NCBI RefSeq assembly: GCF_003755175.1
Contig: NZ_RKHX01000004.1
Coordinates: forward strand, 310,001-374,000
Direction: 5' to 3'
DNA length: 64,000 nt
Origin: Cellulomonas sp. PhB150
GTDB lineage: Bacteria; Actinomycetota; Actinomycetes; Actinomycetales; Cellulomonadaceae
In this document: positions 43,908 to 51,350 of the stretch, piece by piece
How the letters are laid out: every line of letters begins with the position of its first letter
Numbering within the stretch: the stretch's first letter is position 1
Position numbers and translations under genes: made by a program
Notes under the pieces: generated by a model
The model's input: only the letters and a program-made list of their open reading frames with translations
What the model was told of the DNA's origin: nothing
The model's database searches: none

Positions 43908-43994
43908 CCTGTCTGTTCGGTAGCCCGGCTGACCCTGTAGGTCCCGTGGCTTTGCGTCCCCTCCTTGCAGAGGGTTTGCCGTTTCGCTGACAAG
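43908..43994 (-). promoter_or_regulatory. Cyclic-di-GMP-I (GEMM-I) riboswitch
   Basis: Reading the minus strand from 43994, the P1 strand CTTGTC is followed by GGCAAACC, then GGGGACGCAAAGCC, then GCCGGGCTACCG and the closing P1 strand GACAGG (43913-43908). These are the conserved blocks of the GEMM-I aptamer: GCAAACC, GACGCAAAGC and the CCGGG-UACCG receptor. The closing P1 strand contains the AGG of the ribosome site, so ligand binding should hide it and reduce translation. Confidence 0.88.
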
Positions 43995-43998
43995 TGGG

Positions 43999-44039
43999 AC
44001 ATTAGCGGCTGACCACCTGGTTAGGAAAGATCCCTAACC
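43999..44039 (-). promoter_or_regulatory. Promoter of the riboswitch transcript with perfect palindrome
   Basis: TAATGT (44004-43999, minus strand) is a good -10 box and would start the RNA at about 43992, the aptamer's 5' edge. GGTTAGG-AAAGATC-CCTAACC (44019-44039) is a perfect 7-bp inverted repeat covering the -35 region. Its TTAGG/CCTAA arms recall iron-box half-sites, but the spacing is 7 and not the 9 of DtxR/IdeR boxes. Confidence 0.55.
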
Positions 44040-44227
44040 GGGGCGTTTCGGACATTCGTCCATTTCACCCGTTCGGCTCACTCGCTCCGCGCACGTCGTC
44101 CGCTATCGAGGAGTGAGGCGGCATCGTCGCAGGTCAGGCGTACGAGTGTGGCCCCGATCACACGTTGGGCCGGACGTGGTGCGCGAGCAGCGGGTCACCA
44201 CGCGGGACGACGAGGACCGACATCCGG
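44040..44227. other. Intergenic stretch without a recognised feature
   Basis: No tRNA T-loop, conserved RNA motif, ribosome site with start codon or repeat is evident between the palindrome and the next hairpin. A GTG-initiated plus-strand reading frame from 44146 overlaps the csbD gene on the other strand and shows no domain. Confidence 0.4.
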
Positions 44228-44272
44228 ACACGGGAGAGGGCCCTCCGCAAGCGGTAGGGCCCTCGTCCGTGT
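44228..44272. terminator. Long hairpin downstream of csbD
   Basis: GAGGGCCCT (from 44236) pairs with AGGGCCCTC, flanked by outer ACACGG/CCGTGT and inner CCGC/GCGG pairs. It lies about 60 nt after the csbD stop on the minus strand and is the probable terminator of that gene. Confidence 0.7.
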
Positions 44273-44333
44273 GGGGCGTGTGCGCCGGTCCTGCATCCCA
44301 CCGTCCCGGCGCGCCCGTCGGTTCACTCCACGG

Positions 44334-44504
44334 TCAGCTGAATGCGTCCTTGACCTTCTCGCCCGCCTGCTTGAGGTCGGCCTTCGACTGGTCGGCCTTG
44401 CCCTCCGCCTCGAGGCGCTCGTCGTCGGTGGCCTTGCCGGCCCCCTCCTTGAGCTTGCCCTTGGCGTCTTCCGCTGCGTTCGAGATCTTGTCGCCGATAC
44501 CCAT
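44334..44504 (-). CDS. CsbD-family stress protein
   Basis: This 56-aa protein reads MGIGDKISNAAEDAKGKLKE and continues with GAGKATDDERLEAEGKADQ to KDAFS. The Gly-Lys-Ala-Lys-rich amphipathic pattern and length fit CsbD (UPF0337), small hydrophilic proteins induced by general stress in many bacteria. GGAGG lies 7 nt before the ATG. A hairpin terminator follows. Confidence 0.93.
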   Translation of the reverse strand: MGIGDKISNAAEDAKGKLKEGAGKATDDERLEAEGKADQSKADLKQAGEKVKDAFS

Positions 44505-44572
44505 GCTGTTGCCTCCGCTCTTTGCTACCCCTTGACGTTACGACGGGTGCGAGCGGCCCGCATCTTGAAGCG

Positions 44573-45142
44573 TCAGATCTCTTCGCGCAGGCGCGGCTCG
44601 GTGCGCCGCGCCGGCACGAAGCCGGACTTGTCGGCGTAGAAGGCGCGCACGACGTCCATGTCCGCGGGGATGTCGCCCGTCAGCCGGATCGTCGGCCCGA
44701 GGCCCGTCGTCATGGTCGCGCGGTCCACGTAGCCGAGGGTCACCGGCAGGTCCGTCGCGCGGGCGATGCGGTAGAAGCCCGACTTCCAGCCGTCGCCGCT
44801 GCGGGTGCCTTCGGGCGTCACGACGAGGTGGAACGCGCCGCCCTCGCGGATCCGCTCGGTGAGCTCGTCGACCAGGCCGGCCGGGTCGCGCCTGTCGACC
44901 GGGATGCCGCCGAGCGCGCGCATGAGCGGGCCGAACGGGCGCTTGAACAGCGTGTGCTTGCCGAGCCACCGGAAGCGCAGGTCGGCCTCGGCGCCGATCG
45001 CCAGCATCAGCACGAAGTCCCAGTTGGACGTGTGCGGGGCGCCGATCAGGATCCGCGGCTCGTCGCGCGAGACGCGCTCGGTCACCAGGGTCCAGCGGCT
45101 CAGCCGCCAGTAGGCGCGGGCAACGGTGCGACGCAGGCTCAT
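44573..45142 (-). CDS. PlsC-type acyltransferase (1-acyl-glycerol-3-phosphate acyltransferase-like)
   Basis: This 189-aa protein has the HX4D acyltransferase motif (PHTSNWD) and the acceptor motif (TPEGTRS), with GIPVDRR between them. At 189 aa with no clear membrane helix it belongs to the short, YihG/Rv-like group, whose acceptor could be lysophosphatidate or another lipid. The ATG at 45142 lacks a clear ribosome site. It diverges from the GH87 gene. Confidence 0.85.
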   Translation of the reverse strand: MSLRRTVARAYWRLSRWTLVTERVSRDEPRILIGAPHTSNWDFVLMLAIGAEADLRFRWLGKHTLFKRPFGPLMRALGGIPVDRRDPAGLVDELTERIREGGAFHLVVTPEGTRSGDGWKSGFYRIARATDLPVTLGYVDRATMTTGLGPTIRLTGDIPADMDVVRAFYADKSGFVPARRTEPRLREEI

Positions 45143-45208
45143 CGGTGGAGGGTAGGCGATCGCGCGCGGCCCTCCTGACGAACCCTGCCCGTTTTTCACC
45201 CGTTCGTC

Positions 45209-45237
45209 TTGACTCTCCCGCTTCGGGTTCGTAGCCT
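45209..45237 (+). promoter_or_regulatory. Promoter of the GH87 gene
   Basis: TTGACT (45209-45214) and TAGCCT (45232-45237) are -35 and -10 boxes with an ideal 17-nt spacer. Transcription would start near 45244, leaving an untranslated leader of about 205 nt. Confidence 0.7.
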
Positions 45238-45248
45238 CAGCATCCAGG

Positions 45249-45302
45249 GTTCGCAAGAACTCGACAGCCGGGCCGCACAAAGTTGTGCGGTGCTGGCAAC
45301 AG
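45249..45302 (+). promoter_or_regulatory. Structured mRNA leader with GNRA-capped hairpins
   Basis: Right after the predicted start of transcription, GTTC-GCAA-GAAC (45249-45260) is a hairpin with a GNRA loop. CCGCACAA-AG-TTGTGCGG (45273-45290) is a perfect 8-bp stem. CTG-GCAA-CAG (45293-45302) offers a second GNRA loop, or its GGC extends the central stem by pairing with GCC at 45267-45269. I cannot match this to a known riboswitch. The rest of the leader to 45448 holds GC-rich inverted repeats and GAGG 8 nt before the ATG. Confidence 0.5.
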
Positions 45303-45448
45303 ATCGACGAGCGCCTCCGCACCCGGACGGGGATCACCCGGCCGTCGGCGTGTCAGCCCACCGCTAGGTCCATCGCAGCTCACCCGCAGGGCGCTCACTG
45401 ACGCGCGCCCTGCCAGACCCGCCCCGTGCGGGAGATCGAGGACGACCC

Positions 45449-48400
45449 ATGAGAAGGAATCTCCGCAGCGCCGTCGTCGCCACGGCGACCGTGGCGCTCG
45501 TCGTACCCCTGGGTGCGATCGCGAGCACGGGGGCCGACGCCGCCACCGTGAACCTCGCGGCCGGCAAGTCGACCACCGCCAGCAGCACCAACTCCCCCTA
45601 CGCGTCGGGCAACGTCACCGACGGCAACCAGGGCACGTACTGGGAGTCGTCGAGCAACGCGTTCCCGCAGTGGGTGCAGGTCGACCTCGGCGCCGCCGCC
45701 ACGGTCACCGACCTGGCGCTCGAGCTCCCCACCGGCTGGGGCGCCCGCAACCAGACGATCACCGTGCAGGGCTCCACCGACGGCGCGAGCTTCACGACGA
45801 TCAAGGCACAGGCCTCCTACGCGTTCAACGGCTCGACCAACACCGTCAGCGTCGACGTCACCGACTCCTCCGTCCGCTTCGTGCGCGTGCAGTTCGCGGC
45901 CAACTCCGGCTGGCCCGCCGCGCAGCTCTCCGAGCTCGAGGTGCTGGGCGACAGCGGCCCGACGACGCCTCCGGTCACGCCGCCGACGGGCAGCAACCTC
46001 GCGCAGGGCCGTCCCGCCACCGCCTCGTCGAGCACCCAGACCTACGCCGCGGGCAACGCGGTGGACGGCAATGCCGCGACCTACTGGGAGGGCGCCGACG
46101 GCCAGTACCCGAGCACGCTGGCGGTGAACCTCGCCGCGACGAGCACCCTGAGCGGCGTCGTCGTCCGCGTCAACCCCGACTCCGCGTGGGGCAACCGCAC
46201 GCAGACGTTCGAGGTGCAGGCGAGGACCGGCACGGGTGCGTGGTCGACGATCAAGGCATCGGCCGCCTACGCCTTCAGCCCGTCGAGCGGCAACCAGGTG
46301 ACGATCCCCGTCACCGGCTCCGCGACGGACGTGCGCCTGCAGTTCACGGGCAACACCGGTGCAGGCAACGGCCAGGTCGCCGAGCTGCAGGTCTGGGGCA
46401 CGACGAGCACCCAGCCGGCCAAGGCCGACCTCGTGGTCAGCTCCGTGGCCGCGACCCCCGGCAGCCCCTCCCCGACCGACGACGTCACCCTGTCGGCCGT
46501 CGTGCGCAACTCGGGCGACGGCGCCTCGACGGCCACGGCCCTCGCGTTCACCGTCGGCGGCCAGACCGTCGGCACCGTGAACGTCGGCGTCCTGGCCGCG
46601 GGTGCGCAGACCACGGTCACGACGAGCATCGGCACGCGCGCCGCGGGCACCTACACGATCGGCGCGACCGCCGACCCCGCCAACACCGTGGTCGAGCAGA
46701 ACGAGTCCAACAACGCGGCGTCCGGCTCGTTCACGGTCACCAGCGGCCCGGTCCAGCCCCCGCAGGGGCAGAACCTCGCGCTCGGCCGGCCCGCCACGGC
46801 GTCGTCGACCGAGTTCACCTTCGTCGCGGGCAACGCCGTCGACGGCAGCCGGACCACCTACTGGGAGGGCGCGGGCGGTCAGTACCCGAGCACCCTGGCG
46901 GTCAACCTCGCGTCGGCCTCGAGCCTGAGCGGCGTCACGGTCAAGCTCAACCCGGATGCCGCCTGGGGTGCCCGGACGCAGACGTTCTCGGTCGAGGGCA
47001 GGACCGGCAGCGGCTCGTGGTCCACGCTCAAGGCGTCGGCCGCGTACTCGTTCGCGCCCGCGTCCGGCAACGCCGTCACCATCCCGCTGAGCGGCACGGC
47101 CAGCGACGTCCGGCTCGTCTTCACCGCGAACTCCGGATCGGGCAACGGCCAGGTCGCCGAGCTCGAGGTGGTCGGCACGCCGGCCGCCAACCCGGACCTC
47201 GTCGTCACCGCGGTCACCGCATCGCCGGCGGCCCCGGTCGAGTCGGACGCCGTCACGCTGTCCGCGACGGTCCGCAACTCCGGGACGCTGGCGTCGGCCG
47301 CGACGACCGTCCGTCTCACGGTCGACGGCGAGTCCGCCGGCACCGCGAACGTCGGCGCCCTCGCCGCCGGCGCCCAGGCCACGGTCTCGGCGAGCATCGG
47401 TGCCCGCGCCGCGGGCAGCTACACGATCGGCGCCACGGTCGACCCGGCCAACACGGTCGTCGAGCAGAACGAGGCCAACAACTCGTTCAGCAACCCGACC
47501 AAGCTCGCGGTCTCGGCCGTGCCCAGCTCGGACATCGTCCCGGCGGTCAGCTGGAACCCCAGCACCCCGTCGGCCGGTGCGACCGTCACGTTCACCGGTG
47601 CGATCACCAACGCGGGGAACGTCGCGACCTCCGGCGGCGCGCACGCGCTGACGGTCACGGTCAAGGACTCGTCGGGCGCCACGGTCAAGACGCTCACCGG
47701 CTCGGTCAGCGGCGCGGTCGCTCCCGGGGCCACGAGCGCTCAGGTCACGCTGGGCACCTGGACCGCGGCCAACGGCAACTACACGGTGACCTCCGTCGCC
47801 GCGTCGGACTCGACCGAGGTGGCCGGCAAGCAGGGCAACAACACCGCCACCGCGGGCATCTTCGTCGGCCGCGGCGCGAGCCTGCCGTTCGACTTCTACG
47901 AGGCCGAGGACGGCCGCACCGGCGGGGGCGCCACCGTGCTCGCCGCCAACCGCACGGTCGGCGACCTGGCCGGCGAGGCCTCCGGTCGTCGCGCGGTCAC
48001 GCTGTCCGACAACGGCGCCTACGTCGAGTGGACGCTCAAGGCCAGCACGAACACCCTGGTCACCCGCTTCTCCATCCCGGACAACGCGGCCGGCACCGGC
48101 CAGAACGGCTCCATCGACATCTACGCCGGTGGCACGTTCCTCAAGCGGCTCGACCTGTCGTCGCGCTTCGCGTGGCTCTACGGCAACGAGACCAACCCGG
48201 GCAACACCCCGAGCGCGGGCGACCCCCGGCACATCTACGACGAGGCCAACATCCTGCTCGGCACGACCGTCCCGGCCGGCACCACCATCCGGCTGCAGAA
48301 GACGGCCAGCAACCCGCTGCCCGTCACGGTCGACTTCGTCAACACCGAGCAGGCCACCGCCAAGCCCAACCCGGACACGAGCGCGTACATCACGCCCACG

Positions 48401-49549
48401 GGCTTCACGCACCAGAACGTGCAGGACGCGCTCGACAAGTTCCGCCAGGACACCACCGGCAAGCTCAAGGGCGTCTACCTGCCCGCCGGCGACTACTCCA
48501 CCGCGAGCAAGTTCCAGGTCTACGGCAAGGCGGTCGACATCATCGGCGCCGGCCCGTGGTTCACCCGGTTCTACGCGCCGAGCGGCCAGGAGAACACCGA
48601 CATCGGCTTCCGCGCCGAGGCGTCGGCCAACGGGTCGAAGTTCCGCAGCTTCTCCTACTGGGGCAACTACACGTCGCGGATCGACGGCCCCGGCAAGGTG
48701 CTGGACTTCACCAACGTCGCGAACATGACGGTCGACGACCTGTGGGTCGAGCACATGATCTGCATGTTCTGGGCGAACAACATGGACAACAGCACGATCA
48801 CCAACTCGCGCATCCGCAACACCTTCGCCGACGGCATCAACATGACCAACGGCAGCGCGAACAACCGGGTCGCCAACATCGAGGCCCGCGGCACCGGCGA
48901 CGACTCGTTCGCCCTGTTCGCGGCCACCGACTCGGGCGGCCTGGGGCAGACCGGCAACGTCTACGAGAACCTCACCTCGCTGGTCACCTGGCGGGCAGCG
49001 GGCCTCGCGGTCTACGGCGGCTACGGCAACACGTTCCGCAACATCTACATCGCGGACACCCTGGTCTACTCGGGCATCACCATCAGCTCGCTGGACTTCG
49101 GGTACCCGATGGACGAGTTCGGCTCGGCGTCACCGACGTCGTTCCAGAACATCTCGATCGTCCGGGCGGGCGGGCACTTCTGGGGCAACCAGACGTTCCC
49201 GGCCATCTGGGTGTTCTCGGCGTCGAAGAAGTTCCAGGGCATCCGGGTCAGTGACGTCGACATCGTCGACCCCACGTACTCCGGGATCATGTTCCAGACG
49301 AACTACGTCGGCTCCACCCCGCAGAACCCGATCACCGACACGGTGTTCACCAACGTCTCGATCACGGGCGCCAAGAAGAGCGGCGACGCCTGGGACGCGA
49401 AGTCCGGGTTCGGCATCTGGGTCAACGAGCAGCCGGAGGCCGGTCAGGGTCCGGCGGTCGGCTCGGTGACGTTCCACAACCTGCGGTTGTCGAACAACTT
49501 CCAGGACATCAAGAACACGACGTCCACGTTCACGATCAACCGGGACTGA
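45449..49549 (+). CDS. Secreted GH87 alpha-1,3-glucanase (mutanase/mycodextranase type), multimodular
   Basis: This 1366-aa exported protein has a signal peptide ending ADA near residue 32. Three discoidin (F5/8 type C) modules lie at ~35-170, 186-325 and 440-585. CARDB-like modules lie at ~330-430, 590-690 and 690-800. A CBM35/6-like module starts at ~810 (FYEAEDGRTGGGATV). A right-handed beta-helix fills ~980-1366. Asp1128 (FADGIN), Asp1151 and Asp1152 (GTGDDS) reproduce the D...DD spacing of 23 and 24 residues known for GH87 catalytic aspartates. It should attack fungal or bacterial alpha-1,3-glucan. It is not in an operon. Confidence 0.88.
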   Translation: MRRNLRSAVVATATVALVVPLGAIASTGADAATVNLAAGKSTTASSTNSPYASGNVTDGNQGTYWESSSNAFPQWVQVDLGAAATVTDLALELPTGWGARNQTITVQGSTDGASFTTIKAQASYAFNGSTNTVSVDVTDSSVRFVRVQFAANSGWPAAQLSELEVLGDSGPTTPPVTPPTGSNLAQGRPATASSSTQTYAAGNAVDGNAATYWEGADGQYPSTLAVNLAATSTLSGVVVRVNPDSAWGNRTQTFEVQARTGTGAWSTIKASAAYAFSPSSGNQVTIPVTGSATDVRLQFTGNTGAGNGQVAELQVWGTTSTQPAKADLVVSSVAATPGSPSPTDDVTLSAVVRNSGDGASTATALAFTVGGQTVGTVNVGVLAAGAQTTVTTSIGTRAAGTYTIGATADPANTVVEQNESNNAASGSFTVTSGPVQPPQGQNLALGRPATASSTEFTFVAGNAVDGSRTTYWEGAGGQYPSTLAVNLASASSLSGVTVKLNPDAAWGARTQTFSVEGRTGSGSWSTLKASAAYSFAPASGNAVTIPLSGTASDVRLVFTANSGSGNGQVAELEVVGTPAANPDLVVTAVTASPAAPVESDAVTLSATVRNSGTLASAATTVRLTVDGESAGTANVGALAAGAQATVSASIGARAAGSYTIGATVDPANTVVEQNEANNSFSNPTKLAVSAVPSSDIVPAVSWNPSTPSAGATVTFTGAITNAGNVATSGGAHALTVTVKDSSGATVKTLTGSVSGAVAPGATSAQVTLGTWTAANGNYTVTSVAASDSTEVAGKQGNNTATAGIFVGRGASLPFDFYEAEDGRTGGGATVLAANRTVGDLAGEASGRRAVTLSDNGAYVEWTLKASTNTLVTRFSIPDNAAGTGQNGSIDIYAGGTFLKRLDLSSRFAWLYGNETNPGNTPSAGDPRHIYDEANILLGTTVPAGTTIRLQKTASNPLPVTVDFVNTEQATAKPNPDTSAYITPTGFTHQNVQDALDKFRQDTTGKLKGVYLPAGDYSTASKFQVYGKAVDIIGAGPWFTRFYAPSGQENTDIGFRAEASANGSKFRSFSYWGNYTSRIDGPGKVLDFTNVANMTVDDLWVEHMICMFWANNMDNSTITNSRIRNTFADGINMTNGSANNRVANIEARGTGDDSFALFAATDSGGLGQTGNVYENLTSLVTWRAAGLAVYGGYGNTFRNIYIADTLVYSGITISSLDFGYPMDEFGSASPTSFQNISIVRAGGHFWGNQTFPAIWVFSASKKFQGIRVSDVDIVDPTYSGIMFQTNYVGSTPQNPITDTVFTNVSITGAKKSGDAWDAKSGFGIWVNEQPEAGQGPAVGSVTFHNLRLSNNFQDIKNTTSTFTINRD

Positions 49550-49572
49550 CGCTGTGACAGGGCTGGGGCCCG

Positions 49573-50421
49573 CTAGCGCCAGGTGCGCTGCGGGTCCCAG
49601 CCCAGCAGGCGGCGCGCCTTCTCGATGCCCAGCAGGGTCTCGTTCCCGACGAGCGGGCGACGCACGGTGACGTCCGGGAAGTACTCGGCGACGAGCTCGG
49701 CCGACGACCGCTCCATGACGGTGTCCGGCGACGCGACGACGAACGCCTCGAAGCCGGTCAGGTCGCTCTCGAGCGCGAGCCGCGTGGCGACGGCACCGTC
49801 CCGCGCGTCGATGTAGCCCCACAGGTTCCAGATGCGCGAGCGCGGGTCGGCCTGGAACGAGGCGAACTCGGCGTAGTCGGCCTCGACCATGACGTTCGAG
49901 AACCGCAGGCCCACGTACTTGGCTGTCGGGTCCCACCGGGCGAAGTGGCGGGCCATCTCCTCCTCGACGGCCTTGCCGAGCGAGTACGTCGACTCCGGTC
50001 GGACCGTGTACTCCTCGTCGACCGGCACGTACGGCGGCGGCACGTCGAACGGGAGACCGAGCACGGTCTCCGACGACGCCCAGACGACGTTGCGGATGCC
50101 CGCCTGGCGCGCCGCGAGGAAGACGTGGTGCGTGCTGACCACGTTGTTGGCGAACGTCGCCCCGCTGGGCCGCAGCCCGGGAGCCGGGATCGCGGCGAGG
50201 TGCACCACCGCGTCGACACCCTGGTAGCGGTCGTCGATGCCGGTGAGCGCCTCGACGACCTGGCCGAGGTCCGTGAGGTCGACGCGCGTGAACGAGGCCG
50301 GCTGCCCGGGCGGCGGTGGGACGACGTCGACATTCACCACGTCGTACCCGTGCGCCGCGAGCTCCTCGACGACTGCTCGGCCCAGCTTGCCGCTTCCTCC
50401 GGTGACCACCACTCGACTCAT
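49573..50421 (-). CDS. NAD(P)-dependent epimerase/dehydratase, extended SDR
   Basis: This 282-aa protein has the nucleotide motif TGGSGKLG, VHLAAIPAPG for the diphosphate contact, and the catalytic SSE with STYSLGK (Tyr and Lys). It resembles uronate dehydrogenase/GalE-like enzymes, but the substrate cannot be assigned. The ATG at 50421 has only a weak ribosome site. It converges with the GH87 gene, 23 nt apart. Confidence 0.88.
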   Translation of the reverse strand: MSRVVVTGGSGKLGRAVVEELAAHGYDVVNVDVVPPPPGQPASFTRVDLTDLGQVVEALTGIDDRYQGVDAVVHLAAIPAPGLRPSGATFANNVVSTHHVFLAARQAGIRNVVWASSETVLGLPFDVPPPYVPVDEEYTVRPESTYSLGKAVEEEMARHFARWDPTAKYVGLRFSNVMVEADYAEFASFQADPRSRIWNLWGYIDARDGAVATRLALESDLTGFEAFVVASPDTVMERSSAELVAEYFPDVTVRRPLVGNETLLGIEKARRLLGWDPQRTWR

Positions 50422-50438
50422 GGTCGCCACGGTATGCG

Positions 50439-51308
50439 CTACACGTCGCCAGCGACCTCGGCGCGCGCGTCGTCGACCTTCCAGAGGCCGTCGAGAAGAT
50501 GCAGCGTCAGGGTCAGTTCCTTGGTCGTGCCGACCAGGATGCACTCGTGCCCGGCGGCACCCCCGATCTCGTCGACGATCGGTGCGCAGGTGGCTAGCTC
50601 GTAGTCCTCGGCGTCCTCGAACGCGGCGGCGTACGCGGCCTCCCCCTCGGGCGTCGCGAGATCCTTGATGCTGTTCTGGGTGGCCATCGACGCCGTGAAG
50701 TCCTGCGTGGCCCGGACCACCTCGTCCGGCGTCCCCCACTCCTCGACGGGCATGCTCCACGCGGCGGCGACCGCCGCGGACGAGGGCTGCGAGAAGGCAT
50801 CCATGCTCCCGACGCGCAGCCAGGTCATGTCATCGGTGCCGCACGTCACCCACGGGTGGTAGACGGGTGACTCGGGTTCGGCCGGCAGGCTGTCGCCGCG
50901 CTCGTAGACGGCCCCGTCCGAGGTCGTGAACGAGCTGCCCACGTCCTTGCCGGCCTTCGCGTCAGTCTGGGGTGTGAGCGAGTCCGCCGGGACGTCGCAC
51001 ACCCGGGCGATGACGGTGCGGTCGACGCACTCCCAGTCCGGGCTCGACGTCACGGGTCCGTCCGTGCCGTCGCTCTCGACGAACTTGCAGCCGGCGATCG
51101 TCGTGGTGCCGTCGGTCGGGAGGGTGGGGATCGTCTCCGTGCCGGTCGGCGTCGAGTTGGTGACCCCGTTGGTCGCGGCCGCCGACGTGGGTCCGGCGAC
51201 GGTCGGGTCCTCGTCCGAGGTGCAGCCGCCGAGGATGCCCGTCGCAGCGAGGAGGAGTCCCGTCACTCCCACGAGCGCGCGGGATCGGCGGTCGACGAGT
51301 CGGATCAT
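50439..51308 (-). CDS. Secreted lipoprotein of unknown function
   Basis: This 289-aa protein has a lipoprotein signal with lipobox LGGC at about residue 29, then a Thr/Pro/Gly linker and a ~220-residue extracytoplasmic domain with several Cys (AGCKFVE, WECVDR, ARVCDV, VTCGTDD, ATCAP, HECIL) likely forming disulfides. The C-terminal part (FTASMATQNS... LTLHLLDGLWKVDDARAEV) resembles NTF2-like folds. It follows a penicillin-binding lipoprotein gene on the same strand after 42 nt, so a cell-wall-associated role is plausible. Confidence 0.8.
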   Translation of the reverse strand: MIRLVDRRSRALVGVTGLLLAATGILGGCTSDEDPTVAGPTSAAATNGVTNSTPTGTETIPTLPTDGTTTIAGCKFVESDGTDGPVTSSPDWECVDRTVIARVCDVPADSLTPQTDAKAGKDVGSSFTTSDGAVYERGDSLPAEPESPVYHPWVTCGTDDMTWLRVGSMDAFSQPSSAAVAAAWSMPVEEWGTPDEVVRATQDFTASMATQNSIKDLATPEGEAAYAAAFEDAEDYELATCAPIVDEIGGAAGHECILVGTTKELTLTLHLLDGLWKVDDARAEVAGDV

Positions 51309-51350
51309 GCGTGGCCCCCAGAGGCGGTTCGGTGACGTCGGTCGGGCTGG

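Noticed and set aside
43646..44002. A 118-codon minus-strand frame starting MSHLSAKRQTL
   Set aside because: It runs through the conserved riboswitch aptamer and the real small ORF in another frame; the RNA motif explains the sequence conservation.
44113..44535. A plus-strand frame of 140 codons
   Set aside because: It overlaps the csbD gene, which has a family match, a strong ribosome site and a terminator on the other strand.
45395..48754. An 1119-codon minus-strand frame opposite the GH87 gene
   Set aside because: It is low-complexity Arg/Gly/Val sequence in a codon-mirror frame; the GH87 protein has signal peptide, modules and catalytic residues.
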